A DNA stretch of 64,000 bases from Ruegeria arenilitoris (GTDB lineage: Bacteria; Pseudomonadota; Alphaproteobacteria; Rhodobacterales; Rhodobacteraceae). Under the pieces are notes generated by a model. It was given only the letters and a program-made list of their open reading frames with translations, did not search any database and was not told the DNA's origin. Of this stretch, positions 50,847 to 60,626 are shown piece after piece. The position numbers and the translations under genes are program-made. The stretch covers positions 39,533-103,532 of the forward strand of contig NZ_WQHX01000009.1 in assembly GCF_013035425.1 (NCBI RefSeq), written 5' to 3'. Every line of letters begins with the position of its first letter. Positions within the stretch are counted from its first letter, which is position 1.

Positions 50847-51317
50847 TCATGCCGCCGGGTAGCTGGCGAACACCTCTGTGGTTCCATCCTTGCGGATCAG
50901 GAAAACGTCAAAAGCTTCGCGTTCGCTTTCCGGTCCCATGCCAGGTGAGCCGAAAGGCATTCCCGGAACCGACAGTCCGACAGCATCCGGGCGTTCGCCC
51001 AGCAGGCGCCGAATGTCAGCGGGCGGGACGTGTCCTTCGATCATGTAGGCCTCCACGCGGCCCGTGTGGCATGACATCATGCCTTCCGGTATGCCATTAG
51101 CAGTTTTGTGAGCGTTCAGGGCCTCCCATGCACTGTTTTCCACGCTCACTTCAAAACCTTCCGCTCGCATGATTTTGATCCACGAGCCGCAGCACCCGCA
51201 ATTCGGATCCTTCAAGACATGGATTGAGGGGCTTGTTTTGGCGAACGCGGGAAGCGCCGCGCTCCCCACAAGGGCCGCGGCTCCTTGCATCAAGCGGCGG
51301 CGGCTCAGGTTATTCAT
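50847..51317 (-). CDS. DUF411 metal-binding protein, Tat-exported
   Basis: 156 residues from the Met at 51317 (51323 is also possible). Twin-Arg signal 'SRRRLMQGAAALVGSAALPAFA'. The DUF411 core has 'HVLKDPNCGCCGSWIKIMRAEGFEV' (CxCC), 'GIPEGMMSCHTGRVEAYMIEGHVP' and 'GMPFGSPGM'. It is thought to bind copper in the periplasm; it accompanies copper resistance genes. Confidence 0.88.
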   Translation of the reverse strand: MNNLSRRRLMQGAAALVGSAALPAFAKTSPSIHVLKDPNCGCCGSWIKIMRAEGFEVSVENSAWEALNAHKTANGIPEGMMSCHTGRVEAYMIEGHVPPADIRRLLGERPDAVGLSVPGMPFGSPGMGPESEREAFDVFLIRKDGTTEVFASYPAA

Positions 51318-51323
51318 TGTCAT

Positions 51324-51670
51324 GTTCCCTCCTGGGAAAGCTTGTCTTAAGCCGATGTAAAAAACGCACCGGTAGGATTTAATGCGGACCGCAGATACGG
51401 GACCGCCATATTCGTCACCCTCGGATACTCATCAGATATGGCTTTCTGGGCGACGCAGGGATTTCTCACAATGATCTGGCGCAAACTCAACTCGGAAACG
51501 GAAGCCTTGATCTCCTCTTTTTCTGCACCTGCCACTCTGGGTCCGGCCTGGCGATAATCCGGTTCTCAAGCAACCCCGCTACCTTCCGTTCAAGGCCCGA
51601 ATTGCGCCCATTTCTCACTGCTGCGTTCGATAGCGCTTACGATCGAACAGTTCCGATTTTCACCACGCTG
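51324..51670. other. gene-free stretch
   Basis: No supported gene, hairpin or promoter was recognised. A leftward frame at 51347-51535 lacks a family and looks like spacer. Confidence 0.3.
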
Positions 51671-52219
51671 TCACCCTATTTTTAGCCGCGTGTCGGTCAC
51701 GAACTCGTAAGGGGGCAGATCGAGGTTGCGGGGCGCGGGGCCTTTCCGAATTCTGCCTGACGTGTCGTAATGCGAACCGTGACACGGACAGAACCAACCG
51801 TCCCAGTCTCCGGTGGGTTCGCTGCCACCCTGCCCGAGCGGTATGCATCCCAGATGGGTGCAAACGCCAACAACTACCAGCCATTCAGGTCGCTGTACGC
51901 GCTCGGTGTCAGGTTGCGGGTCGATCATTGGTGCATCGTCTTCTGCCTTAGCCAGCGCGATCCGCTCTTTAGTCCTGTGGTCGATAAAGATCGGTTTGCC
52001 TTTCCATTTAACAGTGATCCTCGTTCCTGGTCCGACTCCTTCAAGATCTATGTCGACAACGGCTTGGGCGGAGATGTCTGCACTGGGGTTCATGCTGTTA
52101 ACAAGTGGCCAGACCGCCGCGCCCGTGGCCACGATGGCGGCACCGCCGGTGACAAAGTATAAGAAATCGCGCCGAGTTTCAGGCTCTGAAGGTGCCTGTC
52201 TTTCAGAAAATTCAGACAT
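51671..52219 (-). CDS. Rieske iron-sulfur protein (bc1-type)
   Basis: 182 residues. Twin-Arg membrane anchor 'ETRRDFLYFVTGGAAIVATG'. 2Fe-2S ligands are in 'CTHLGCIPLG' and 'FCPCHGSHYDTSGRIRKGPAP', with disulfide Cys in both boxes, as in ubiquinol-cytochrome c reductase subunit PetA. No cytochrome b or c1 gene adjoins it. A single-heme cytochrome c gene lies 60 bases upstream instead. Confidence 0.92.
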   Translation of the reverse strand: MSEFSERQAPSEPETRRDFLYFVTGGAAIVATGAAVWPLVNSMNPSADISAQAVVDIDLEGVGPGTRITVKWKGKPIFIDHRTKERIALAKAEDDAPMIDPQPDTERVQRPEWLVVVGVCTHLGCIPLGQGGSEPTGDWDGWFCPCHGSHYDTSGRIRKGPAPRNLDLPPYEFVTDTRLKIG

Positions 52220-52278
52220 ATTGTTCCTCCTGTGCGTCAGGACGGGTTCGTCGAATGGTAGGACACGAACGACATTGA

Positions 52279-52809
52279 TCAGTCGCTCTGTTTCTCTTCT
52301 TCACCCTGATGCTCCATTTCCGATTCATCGGAGTGATCTTCGTCGATGTCATGGTGCATCATTCTGGCGATGCCTTCCGGAATCTGATCTCGTGTTAGTT
52401 TTGCCTGTTCCCATGCGTCATGGACAAAGGCGATGATGTCGGCCATTTCCTGTCCGTTAAGCTCGATCTGTTCGCCCAGTTCTTTCTTTTGCAGTTCGAC
52501 CATCGCGGCCGAACCGCGCCACATACGGGCGGCAAAATCAAAGGGGTTCATCATGTCTTCCATAGTGTCGGTATCCAGCGCCTGGGCGTCCTCGCCGCCC
52601 ACACCGTTAACCGAATGGCAGACGATACAGCCTTTGTTGACAAACAGCGCCCTGCCCCGTTCGGCATTCATTTCAGGCATGATGAGCCTCATGGGCAATT
52701 GGTCCGTCGCCCGCAAGTGCTCAACTTCACCGTGCGAAGCCATTACAGATAGTGCACCGGTCGTCAGGGGCAGTGCAATTGCGGCTATCCGTGTTGGAGT
52801 TGCTAACAT
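52279..52809 (-). CDS. single-heme cytochrome c
   Basis: 176 residues with a signal peptide ('IAAIALPLTTGALSVMA'). The heme site is 'KGCIVCHSVNGVGGEDAQAL'; a distal Met is probably in 'PFDFAARMWRGSAAM', and 'LNGQEMADIIAFVHD' closes the fold. The tail is acidic and His-rich. Co-oriented with the Rieske gene, it may be its electron partner. Confidence 0.87.
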   Translation of the reverse strand: MLATPTRIAAIALPLTTGALSVMASHGEVEHLRATDQLPMRLIMPEMNAERGRALFVNKGCIVCHSVNGVGGEDAQALDTDTMEDMMNPFDFAARMWRGSAAMVELQKKELGEQIELNGQEMADIIAFVHDAWEQAKLTRDQIPEGIARMMHHDIDEDHSDESEMEHQGEEEKQSD

Positions 52810-52922
52810 GGCAATTTCCCTTCCTTCTTGGATTACGTATTTGCTCTGCTCAGTTGGCCGTTCCTACTCCTTGTTGCGCAGTGTTCTTGCCGCAAAGCCG
52901 CCAGCTATACAGGGCGCCGTTC

Positions 52923-53201
52923 TCAGTGTTTGCCGTGGCCGCGATGCATTAAGAAATGCATGCCCACGCAGACCAGCAAGAACAGCAACGGAGAACTGAG
53001 CAAAGGATAGAGTGTCTCGCGGTATTCCCAGCCCAGAACAGCGGCGCCCAACGCGATCGCAATTACAACCGGGAGCCAATTACGCTTGGCACCGCTGGCC
53101 GTCTGATCTTCGGTTTTGGGCGCTTCGGGCGTTTCGTCAGAGCTGACCCTTTCGGTCGTCTCCTGTGTGGCGCGAGTTTCGTCGAAATTTGATTGGGTCA
53201 T
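52923..53201 (-). CDS. DUF2933 small membrane protein
   Basis: 92 residues: an acidic N-terminus, two membrane segments ('WLPVVIAIALGAAVLGWEY', 'LLFLLVCVGMHFLMH') and the family ending 'HFLMHRGHGKH', rich in His. DUF2933 proteins sit beside copper ATPases and multicopper oxidases. It overlaps the permease stop (ATGA) and has GGAGG before it. Confidence 0.8.
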   Translation of the reverse strand: MTQSNFDETRATQETTERVSSDETPEAPKTEDQTASGAKRNWLPVVIAIALGAAVLGWEYRETLYPLLSSPLLFLLVCVGMHFLMHRGHGKH

Positions 53202-54532
53202 AGCTGATTTGCCTCCTTTTCGATGATCCATTGTTTGAGAAAGATGCGCTCGTAGGCGAAGACCAAGCCGATGCCAGCAACGGCATAAACCACGATCATC
53301 GGATCCGAGCGTAGTTTGAGTATTGTGAACGCAGTCAGCACCACCGCATCCAGCGTCAGAGCGGTCAGCAAGACCCATCCCCGGGCGTTGATCTGACCGC
53401 GCAAGCGTCGCCAGACACCCCAATGCACCGCCATGTCCATCACCAGGTAAAAGAACGCCCCCAACGAGGCGATGCGAGACAGGTCGAACAACACCGCAAG
53501 CAGGCCCGCAATCACGACCGTGTAGATCAGCGTGTGAGACTGGATGCTGCCCGTCATGCCGAAATGGCTGTGCGGGATCATTTTCATGTCGGTCAGCATC
53601 GCCAGCATCCGGGACACAGCGAAAACGCTGGCGATCAGCCCCGAGGCCGTCGCCACCATCGCCAGCGCAACGGTCAGGTAGAACCCGCCCTGCCCCAGCA
53701 CCGGCTTGGCAGCCTCGGCCAGAGCATAGTCCTGCGCCGCGCGGATCTGCTCGGGCGGCAGGCTGACGCCGACGGCAAGGGCGACCAGCAGGTAGACCAC
53801 CGCGCAAATCGCGATCGAGATCATGATGGTGCGCCCGACATTGCGGTGCGGGTCGACGATCTCGGCCCCGCTGTTGGTGATGGTGGTAAAGCCCTTGAAG
53901 GCGAGGATCGACAGGGCTACCGAGGCTACGAACCCCAGCGGCGCCGCCGGTTCCGAGCCCTGAACCTGCCAGGTTCCGCCCGCAGCCCAAAGTGCGGCGA
54001 TGCCGAATATTGCGATCCCGCCTATCTTGAGCGCCGACATGATGATCGACCACAACCCCACCGACCGGTTGCCCGACCGGTTCACCGCATAGGCAAAGAC
54101 GATCAGCGCAACCGCGACCAAAGGTACCAGCGGTCCGCTCTCGATGTTGAACGGGCGGAGCGCATAGCTCGCGAATGTACGCGCGACGAGGCTTTCGTTG
54201 ATCACCATCGACAGCGCCATCAGCAGCGAGGCCGCCGCCGCAACCGCCCCGGGCCCGTAGGCCTTGGTCAGGATCATGGCGATGCCGCCCGATGAGGGCC
54301 AGGCGTTGGACATGGCGATATAGGTGTAGGCGCTGAAACCCGTCACCACGGCCCCGACCACGAAGGACAGCGGAAACCACGGCCCCGCCAGCCCGGCGAT
54401 CTGTCCGGTCAGTGCAAATATCCCCGCGCCGATCATAACGCCGGTACCCATGGCGACGGCCCCGGTCAGCGAGATTGATCCGGGCTTCAGCGCGCCATCG
54501 GCGCCGTGCGTATTATGCTCGTGCGTACTCAA
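53198..54532 (-). CDS. APC-superfamily permease
   Basis: 444 residues from a TTG that overlaps the copper ATPase stop. About 12 membrane segments. Amino-acid/polyamine/organocation marks include '[24 protein letters not shown]' and '[17 protein letters not shown]'. The N-terminus is His-rich ([12 protein letters not shown]), unusual for the family and perhaps metal-related. The substrate is unknown; similar permeases occur in copper islands. Confidence 0.87.
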   Translation of the reverse strand: MSTHEHNTHGADGALKPGSISLTGAVAMGTGVMIGAGIFALTGQIAGLAGPWFPLSFVVGAVVTGFSAYTYIAMSNAWPSSGGIAMILTKAYGPGAVAAAASLLMALSMVINESLVARTFASYALRPFNIESGPLVPLVAVALIVFAYAVNRSGNRSVGLWSIIMSALKIGGIAIFGIAALWAAGGTWQVQGSEPAAPLGFVASVALSILAFKGFTTITNSGAEIVDPHRNVGRTIMISIAICAVVYLLVALAVGVSLPPEQIRAAQDYALAEAAKPVLGQGGFYLTVALAMVATASGLIASVFAVSRMLAMLTDMKMIPHSHFGMTGSIQSHTLIYTVVIAGLLAVLFDLSRIASLGAFFYLVMDMAVHWGVWRRLRGQINARGWVLLTALTLDAVVLTAFTILKLRSDPMIVVYAVAGIGLVFAYERIFLKQWIIEKEANQL

Positions 54533-56880
54533 ATCTTCGCCCCCCGCAATCGCAGCGCATTCAACACCACTGAAATCGATGAAGCACTCATAGCGAACGC
54601 CGCGAACATTGGGCTGATCAGGATGCCGAAAAGCGGGAACAGAAGACCCGCCGCCACCGGAACGCCCGAGGCGTTGTAGATCAGGGCAAAGAATAGGTTT
54701 TGCCGGATATTGCGCATGGTAGCGCGGGCCAGCCTTCGGGCGCGCACGATGCCATCAAGGCTTCCGTTGACCAGCGTGAAGCCTGCACTTTCGATCGCCA
54801 CGTCGGCACCGGTCCCCATGGCGATGCCCACATCGGACTGCGCTAACGCGGGTGCGTCGTTCACTCCGTCACCCGCCATGGCAACCTTGGCGCCTTTCTT
54901 CTGCAGTTCGCGAATTATGCGGGCCTTGTCCTCGGGTAGAACGTCGGCTCGAATCTCATCGATACCCAAACGTTCGGCCACCGCCTTTGCAGTGCGTTCG
55001 TTGTCGCCAGTCGCCATGATAATTCGGAAACCCAGCTCGTGCAGCGCCTTGAGTGCGGCGGGTGTTGTTTCCTTGACCGGGTCGGCGACGCTGACCAACC
55101 CCGCCACTGAACCATCAAGCATCACGAACATTACCGTTTCGCCGTCATCCCGACGCGCATTGGCCTTGGCCGTCAGTTCGGCCGCCTCGAGTCCGAGATC
55201 GGTGACCAGTTTCAGGTTGCCGAGCGCGACGGGGCGGCCATCCACCGTGCCTTTCACGCCTTTACCAGTCACCGCCTCGAAGTCACTGGCGTCGGACAGG
55301 GCCACGCCACGTTCCTCGGCTCCTGTGACGATTGCCTCAGCTAACGGGTGCTCCGAGCCCTTCTCCAGCGTTGCGGCCAGCCGCAGCACCTCGACTTCGT
55401 CATGGCCAGGTTCGGGTAATACAGCCACAAGCTTTGGCTTGCCCATGGTCAAGGTGCCGGTTTTGTCCACGATCAAAGTATCGATCTTCTCGAACCGCTC
55501 CAGCGCTTCGGCATTTTTGATCAGCACTCCGGCCTGCGCCCCGCGCCCCGTGGCCGTCATGATCGACATCGGAGTGGCCAGGCCAAGCGCGCACGGGCAA
55601 GCTATGATCAGTACCGACACCGCTGCGATCAAGGCGTAGGAGAGCGCCGGAGCCGGTCCCCAAATTGCCCATGCAATAAAGGCCAGCGAAGCTATACCTA
55701 TGACCGCCGGTACAAACCAGCCCGCCACTTTGTCAGCGTATTTCTGGATCGGTGCGCGCGAGCGTTGCGCGTTGGCCACCATTTCGACAATCTGGGACAG
55801 CATTGTGTCAGAGCCCACTCGTGTTGCTTCGATTACAAGACTACCGGTGCCGTTGATTGTGGCCCCTGTGACCGGCTCTCCCTGTACCTTCTCAACCGGA
55901 ACCGGTTCGCCAGAGATCATGCTTTCGTCAACAGATGAGCGCCCTTCGAGTACAATGCCGTCTACTGGCACCTTGTCGCCAGGGCGTACACGAAGGCGGT
56001 CGCCTACCTGTACTTCTTCAAGCGGAATTTCCTCTTCACTGCTGTCAGGGCGGATAATGCGGGCGGTCTTTGCGGCCATGTCCAGCAAAGCGCGGATCGC
56101 CTTACCGGTGCCTTCGCGGGCCCGCAGTTCCATCACCTGCCCGAGCAGAACAAGTGTAACGATAACTGCGGCCGCTTCGAAATAGACCCCAACATGGCCT
56201 TCTGAATCTCGAAAACCGTCCGGAAATATGTGGGGCATCAATACGGCGACAACGCTGAACAGCCACGCGGCCGAAACCCCCATGGCAATCAACGAGAACA
56301 TGTTTAGATTCATGGTGCGAAACGAATTCCACCCTCGTTCCAGAAATGGCCAGCCGCACCAAAGAACGACCGGAGTGCCAAGTATCAGTTCAATCCATAG
56401 GGTTGTACGCTCACCAAAAATCTCTCGCACGCCAGACAGCCCAACGTAGGGGCCCATCGTGAAAACCAAAAGCGGCAGCGTCAGAACCGCACCTACCCAT
56501 AGGCGCCGGGTGAAATCCACCAGTTCCGGGTTCGGCCCCTCGTCCACCATCGCCGCGCTTTCCAGCTCCAACCCCATGCCGCAGAGTGGGCAGGACCCGG
56601 GATGGGTTTGCCGCACCTGCGGATGCATCGGGCAGGTATATACGGGTCCGTCATAGCCTGTCGGAACGATGTCATATTCACCGTTGTCGTCCGTCGCTCC
56701 ATGATGCGCGGAATGGTGGTGATGCGCATGCGCATCCACCTCGCCCTCGGGCACAAGGTGCATCCCGCATTTGGGACAGTCGCCGGGCCCAGATTGACGC
56801 ACGTCAGAATGCATGGGGCAGACGTAAGCGACCTCGGTCGGGCCGTTCGCGTGGATTCTGATGTCGTGGTCTTCTGTCAT
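54529..56880 (-). CDS. copper-exporting P-type ATPase with paired N-terminal metal-binding modules
   Basis: 783 residues. Two short heavy-metal-binding units, '[22 protein letters not shown]' in shape and '[22 protein letters not shown]', flank a His-rich linker ([12 protein letters not shown]). The membrane CPC motif is '[14 protein letters not shown]', phosphorylation 'VDKTGTLT', hinge '[14 protein letters not shown]'. CPC with 'GLATP' and the final '[19 protein letters not shown]' fit the Cu(I) pumps rather than Zn/Cd pumps. It heads a minus-strand copper cluster. Confidence 0.93.
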   Translation of the reverse strand: MTEDHDIRIHANGPTEVAYVCPMHSDVRQSGPGDCPKCGMHLVPEGEVDAHAHHHHSAHHGATDDNGEYDIVPTGYDGPVYTCPMHPQVRQTHPGSCPLCGMGLELESAAMVDEGPNPELVDFTRRLWVGAVLTLPLLVFTMGPYVGLSGVREIFGERTTLWIELILGTPVVLWCGWPFLERGWNSFRTMNLNMFSLIAMGVSAAWLFSVVAVLMPHIFPDGFRDSEGHVGVYFEAAAVIVTLVLLGQVMELRAREGTGKAIRALLDMAAKTARIIRPDSSEEEIPLEEVQVGDRLRVRPGDKVPVDGIVLEGRSSVDESMISGEPVPVEKVQGEPVTGATINGTGSLVIEATRVGSDTMLSQIVEMVANAQRSRAPIQKYADKVAGWFVPAVIGIASLAFIAWAIWGPAPALSYALIAAVSVLIIACPCALGLATPMSIMTATGRGAQAGVLIKNAEALERFEKIDTLIVDKTGTLTMGKPKLVAVLPEPGHDEVEVLRLAATLEKGSEHPLAEAIVTGAEERGVALSDASDFEAVTGKGVKGTVDGRPVALGNLKLVTDLGLEAAELTAKANARRDDGETVMFVMLDGSVAGLVSVADPVKETTPAALKALHELGFRIIMATGDNERTAKAVAERLGIDEIRADVLPEDKARIIRELQKKGAKVAMAGDGVNDAPALAQSDVGIAMGTGADVAIESAGFTLVNGSLDGIVRARRLARATMRNIRQNLFFALIYNASGVPVAAGLLFPLFGILISPMFAAFAMSASSISVVLNALRLRGAKI

Positions 56881-56946
56881 GTTCTGCTCCCTGGTTTAAG
56901 CTTTGGTCGTAGAGCCGTTTAATTACACAATGCCGGGCACAGTCCT

Positions 56947-57996
56947 TCAGGGCAGAACAACCATCTGGTGGCCCTCACCCAGTATCGGCACTTCGGTAAT
57001 AGCCGTCAGGCTGACTTGATCGACGATCCAGACCTTCGGTTCGGTTCGGCTTGATACCATCACTTTGCCTGAGTTCGGTATGGGCGTCAGGTGATAAGGT
57101 GCCGGTGACAGGTTGGTCGATCGCTGTTTGCCCGTAGCAAGATCAATCGACAACAACCGGTCGGTGCCTTTGGCGGCCACGAACAGTACGCCCTCGCGGT
57201 CGGACAGGCCGATCCCGTGCAACTCGCCTCCAATGTCATAGGTTTCGGTGACAGAACCGCTGGCAAGATCTACGCGGAAGGCCTTGCCACCATCACTGTC
57301 GGCTACGAAGGCGGCGCTGCCGGTGGCGTTAAGTACAAGATGCTCAGGGCCTTCGCCGACGGGGATGTTGCGTACGACGAAGCCTTTGACGACATCTACT
57401 TCGCTAAGTGTACCATTGCCGGTATTGGTGACATAGACCCTGTCGCCGTCAGGCGCGAATACCGCATAGTTGGGCATTGGCCCGGTTGCTACGAAACCAA
57501 GGAAGCTGAGCTTATCGAGATCGACGATCGAAATACCGTCACCGCCTGGATGGGTCGCCACCGCGAACCGCCCGTCGGGCGACACCGCGGTGTGATGCAC
57601 CGCACCTGGAACCTCGATCTGGCGGACGACCTCGCGTGTTTCCGCATCAAGGATCGTCAGCAGGCTCCGCCCCTTGTCTTTGGGCAACGCGGTGACATCG
57701 CGCTTGGCGTGGTGCGCAGCGTGTTCATCCTCGGACATACCTTCGGGCTTTGGTGGCGTTGTGGCCTCGGTTTCTGCGTAGCTGCCTGCGACCAGGTACT
57801 TAACGTCGGGCGCGCCTGCCAGCCCATGGACCGCCACGAGCCTCGGCAGCCGCTCGACGGTCTTGCCGGTTTCGGAGTCGATCACCAGAACCGAGTCCGC
57901 GCTGCCTTCGGGAATGAACACGGTTGACGCCAGCGTGAGAGAGGGCGCGGTCAAAGCTACTACGGACAGGCCAGCGGCCAGATTGAACAGGGTCAT
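56947..57996 (-). CDS. YncE-like periplasmic beta-propeller
   Basis: 349 residues with a signal peptide ('LSVVALTAPSLTLAS'). About seven repeats of the 'VSPDGRFAVATHPGGDGISIVDLDK' / 'FAPDGDRVYVTNTGNGTLSEVDV' type. A His-containing insert ('MSEDEHAAHHAKRD') interrupts an early blade. It is probably a binding or scaffold protein. It is encoded between the copper pump and small membrane proteins. Confidence 0.85.
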   Translation of the reverse strand: MTLFNLAAGLSVVALTAPSLTLASTVFIPEGSADSVLVIDSETGKTVERLPRLVAVHGLAGAPDVKYLVAGSYAETEATTPPKPEGMSEDEHAAHHAKRDVTALPKDKGRSLLTILDAETREVVRQIEVPGAVHHTAVSPDGRFAVATHPGGDGISIVDLDKLSFLGFVATGPMPNYAVFAPDGDRVYVTNTGNGTLSEVDVVKGFVVRNIPVGEGPEHLVLNATGSAAFVADSDGGKAFRVDLASGSVTETYDIGGELHGIGLSDREGVLFVAAKGTDRLLSIDLATGKQRSTNLSPAPYHLTPIPNSGKVMVSSRTEPKVWIVDQVSLTAITEVPILGEGHQMVVLP

Positions 57997-58112
57997 TTAG
58001 GTTTCCTTTCGTCAACTGAAACGCGCGCATTGGCGGGCACGTGCAGAAAAATCCGGTAGATGACGGCCATCAGGAAGGGCGTCAAAAGCAGGGTCAGAGC
58101 GATGGCCTTCAT
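57993..58112 (-). CDS. small membrane protein (39 aa)
   Basis: From an ATG behind AAAGGAC: MKAIALTLLLTPFLMAVIYR, then a basic/acidic tail ending 'VDERKPK'. One membrane helix. The stop overlaps the start of the propeller gene (ATGA), so the gene is probably real and co-translated. The function is unknown. Confidence 0.6.
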   Translation of the reverse strand: MKAIALTLLLTPFLMAVIYRIFLHVPANARVSVDERKPK

Positions 58113-58128
58113 GGCTTTGTCCTTTCAA

Positions 58129-58488
58129 TCAGTTGAATTTTGTGCGAGCCGCAAAGGCATTGAACAGCCCGCCGAACAGCAACGCGGCGTACCAGCCGTA
58201 GAGAAACGCCCATAACAGTCCCAACAGGAAAGAAGGCAGGCTGAGCCAGGTCATTCCGGGCATCAGGCCGATCCAAATCCGGTACATAGCAAAACTTGGA
58301 AAGATCAGGTCAAGGGCCACGCACAGCAGGTAGGTTGCGGCCAGAAACAGGCTGAGCGCCCAGCCAAGGGTTATCACCGGAACACCCGGCTGATGTTCTT
58401 GTATCCCCATCACACAGGAGCCACAGGCCAAGCGCAACAGTGCGAATAGCACCGCGCCCGTGACGAAAAAGTACAGAATGGTAAGCAT
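58129..58488 (-). CDS. DUF5676-like membrane protein
   Basis: 119 residues with three or four membrane segments: 'ITLGWALSLFLAATYLLCVALDLIFP', then 'GLMPGMTWLSLPSFLLGLLWAFLYGWYAALLFG', close to the DUF5676 pattern. The family accompanies copper and other metal operons and is uncharacterised. An N-terminal Cys pair ('ACGSC') could bind metal. Confidence 0.7.
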   Translation of the reverse strand: MLTILYFFVTGAVLFALLRLACGSCVMGIQEHQPGVPVITLGWALSLFLAATYLLCVALDLIFPSFAMYRIWIGLMPGMTWLSLPSFLLGLLWAFLYGWYAALLFGGLFNAFAARTKFN

Positions 58489-58572
58489 GGTAAGTGTCCT
58501 GAACCGAGTTGGGCCGCAATCAACGGCTTGGGCAAGACCCCGGAGCGAATCCGGGGCTATTGCCGGTCACGT

Positions 58573-58941
58573 TCAGGACAGGTTTGGCGGATGTGGTAGT
58601 GGGGCGACCGGCAGGCTTGCGCGTGGCCGGAACCGTTCTGGCGCCACGGGCGTAGCAATACGCATCGAGAGCAATTCAGGTGCCGCCATAACTGCCATCG
58701 CATAGCAGCCCGGGTGCACTGAGCAGTCTAATTCTTCTGATGGATGAGACGCGGGATACCCACCGCTGTCACCGATCACAAGCTCGGCCTGGGTGGCGGC
58801 CTTCGCGATGTCATGCCCGGCATGGGACGGCACAACAGAGATCAGCATCGAAACCACCAACGCACAGATCAACAGGACCTGCAGCCGGCCCATGGCTCGG
58901 GCCGTCCGTGTCGCAGTTGATATCCATTGTGCGCGGATCAC
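58573..58941 (-). CDS. exported hypothetical protein, DUF2946-like
   Basis: 122 residues from a GTG overlapping the upstream stop (GTGA). A signal or anchor ('VLLICALVVSMLISVVPSHA') is followed by 'EELDCSVHPGCYAMAVMAAP' and a Pro-rich tail 'LPVAPLPHPPNLS'. The size, Cys-x-x-x-x-x-Cys and Pro-rich end resemble DUF2946-type proteins of copper clusters. This match is tentative. Confidence 0.55.
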   Translation of the reverse strand: MIRAQWISTATRTARAMGRLQVLLICALVVSMLISVVPSHAGHDIAKAATQAELVIGDSGGYPASHPSEELDCSVHPGCYAMAVMAAPELLSMRIATPVAPERFRPRASLPVAPLPHPPNLS

Positions 58942-59660
58942 TTAGGGTTTCCTCCATTCTCCAACAGTTTAGGGCCGCTTGGACCGGTCGCATTGATCTG
59001 GCTCAATTCGTGGTCTGAAGAGCCAACAGGCATCTTGCGTTTCCAAGCCAACCAGATAAGTGGCGCCCCCGTCAACAGCCCAAGCCCGATAACCGCAAGG
59101 CTGGTGCCGCCTGTCGCGGTTTCGGTAATCTGGCTGCCCAGATGGGCCAGAACGAAACTGGCCGGCAGGAGTCCAGCCAAGGTGGCCAGTGCGAACCGCC
59201 AAAATTGAAGTCGGGTCAGACCGGCGGCATAGCTGACCATGTCGAAAGAAACGAAAGGCATCAGGCGGCTGGTGAACACGGTCAACATCAGGGCATTCTG
59301 CGATCCAAGCAACCCCAAGTCCAGCTTGTCGCCGAACCACCGGCGCAGCGCGTCGCGCCCCAACCAACGGGCTATCAGGAACGCCAGCAGCGCCCCCAAC
59401 TCCGCCCCGATAGCAACCAATGCGGTTCCCAGCCCATGCCCATATGCCACCCCGGCAGCGACAGCGATCGGAGCGCTGGGGATTGGGCTGGCAACCACTG
59501 CGGCTGTCATGAAGCCGATGATGACAACGGGTCCGAACGGGCCGGCCCAATCCACCCACGCAGTAATGACTTCGCGCGATAGTCCTGCGTCCAACGCGCC
59601 AGACAGCCACAACCAGATGGTGGCGATCAGCAACGCGATCAAAACCGCGATGAAAACCAA
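58938..59660 (-). CDS. TVP38/TMEM64 (DedA-like, SNARE-associated) membrane protein
   Basis: 240 residues. The VTT domain has 'VVASPIPSAPIAVAAGVAYGHGLGTALVAIGAELGALLAFLIAR'-like, 'FTSRLMPFVSFDMVSYAAGLT' and 'ATLAGLLPASFVLAHLG'. The start is a TTG; an upstream in-frame CTG behind AGGAGG is possible. Members are thought to move lipids. Homologues are common beside mercuric reductase and copper genes. Confidence 0.87.
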   Translation of the reverse strand: MVFIAVLIALLIATIWLWLSGALDAGLSREVITAWVDWAGPFGPVVIIGFMTAAVVASPIPSAPIAVAAGVAYGHGLGTALVAIGAELGALLAFLIARWLGRDALRRWFGDKLDLGLLGSQNALMLTVFTSRLMPFVSFDMVSYAAGLTRLQFWRFALATLAGLLPASFVLAHLGSQITETATGGTSLAVIGLGLLTGAPLIWLAWKRKMPVGSSDHELSQINATGPSGPKLLENGGNPK

Positions 59661-59746
59661 ACGGCTATTGCTGTGCAGGCCCTCCAGCTTTCGTTCCTCC
59701 TATGACATAGCCCTCCACCCCTAAACGGGAGTGACGGATTCCGAGG

Positions 59747-59854
59747 TCACTTAGCGATGTATTTGACCAGTGCCACGATCGCCAGAACGATCAACACTGC
59801 GATCAGCAACATCCAGATCATGCCAAACCCCATTCCAGCGCCATAGCCCATCAT
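59747..59854 (-). CDS. small membrane protein (35 aa)
   Basis: Tandem ATGs behind GAGGAAC encode MMGYGAGMGFGMIWMLLIAV, then 'LIVLAIVALVKYIAK'. A Gly/Met-rich start and one helix. Similar tiny proteins occur in copper islands of Roseobacters. Met residues might bind Cu(I), which is inference. Confidence 0.6.
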   Translation of the reverse strand: MMGYGAGMGFGMIWMLLIAVLIVLAIVALVKYIAK

Positions 59855-59911
59855 CGCTTTGTTCCTCAGTGGTTTGTGCCGAGTGCGATGACCCGGCTAC
59901 ACGGTTGCGTT

Positions 59912-60454
59912 TCAGTTGTTGGTTTCAGAAGCCTTTGTCACAGGTTTCGAGGCCTTCATGCCGTGTTTCGGCGACATCGTCTTTGCGCCTTTCTCGATTT
60001 CCCCTGTGGTCACAACGCCATCGCCATTGGCATCAAGATGCTGAAATCGGTCCACCATGGTTTCGCGGATCATCCCGGAATGCAGCGCTTCGAACTCATC
60101 AATCGACAGGTTGCCATCTCCATTGACGTCATGCGCCTGCATCCGGGCCTTCAGACCTTCGGCGATCTCAGATTCGCTCGGGCGACCGTCCTCGTCCATG
60201 TCCAGAACCGCCAGCCAGTTGCCGCCCATCATACCCTTGCCATGCATACCACCCATCATCTGGCCATGCATTTTCATCATCATTTGCATCATGCCTGCGT
60301 GATCGCCCATCATGCCGCCGGGCGCACCCTGCATCATGCCGCCCTGATGGCCCTGCATCTGCGCGCTGCTGCCATGCTGACCGGCGGCAAGCGCGGGCAG
60401 CGCCATTAAAGTCGCGGCAATGGCTCCAGCGGCCAGCGTGAAGGTACGTTTCAT
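59912..60454 (-). CDS. exported Met-rich EF-hand protein
   Basis: 180 residues from the ATG at 60454. Signal peptide 'LAAGAIAATLMALPALAAG'. A Met/His/Gly-rich stretch ('MMQMMMKMHGQMMGGMHGKG') resembles periplasmic copper-binding Met motifs. EF-hand loops follow: 'DMDEDGRPSESE', 'DVNGDGNLSIDE', 'DANGDGVVTTGE'. The first loop is less regular. It is divergent from the two-component genes with shared operator repeats, so it is probably their target. Confidence 0.85.
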   Translation of the reverse strand: MKRTFTLAAGAIAATLMALPALAAGQHGSSAQMQGHQGGMMQGAPGGMMGDHAGMMQMMMKMHGQMMGGMHGKGMMGGNWLAVLDMDEDGRPSESEIAEGLKARMQAHDVNGDGNLSIDEFEALHSGMIRETMVDRFQHLDANGDGVVTTGEIEKGAKTMSPKHGMKASKPVTKASETNN

Positions 60455-60536
60455 GACTTTCACCTCTCGGGTTTTTGTTTCTACACAAAGCATATGGCCG
60501 CCCTCGGTCGCGCCACCACCCCCCTGCTCAACCCGG

Positions 60537-60603
60537 TTTGTATCGTTGTGTCGCAGCCCGCCCAACTGATACAAAGGGATACAAAAAAGCCGGGATTTGT
60601 ACC
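60537..60603. promoter_or_regulatory. candidate response-regulator binding repeats
   Basis: GATACAAA occurs at 60568-60575 and 60578-60585, direct repeats with a 10-bp period. TTTGTATC at 60537-60544 is its inverse and TTTGTACC lies at about 60597-60604. Helical-turn-spaced direct repeats between divergent genes are typical of OmpR-family regulators. The EF-hand gene and the regulator gene itself would both be controlled. Confidence 0.6.
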
Positions 60604-60626
60604 GCGCCGGGGCTTATGATTGCGCC

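Noticed and set aside
53423..54295. Long rightward open frame inside the permease gene
   Set aside because: The opposite strand encodes a convincing APC permease; this frame is Arg/His/Gln-rich low-complexity sequence, typical of antisense reading of a GC-rich gene.
53202..54380. Leftward extension upstream of the DUF2933 gene in the same frame
   Set aside because: Overlaps the permease in another frame and has a Gly/Arg/His-rich composition; only the last 92 codons form a real protein with a ribosome-binding site.
54710..55639. Rightward Ser/Ala-rich frame of 309 codons
   Set aside because: Antisense to the copper P-type ATPase; composition is that of an antisense frame.
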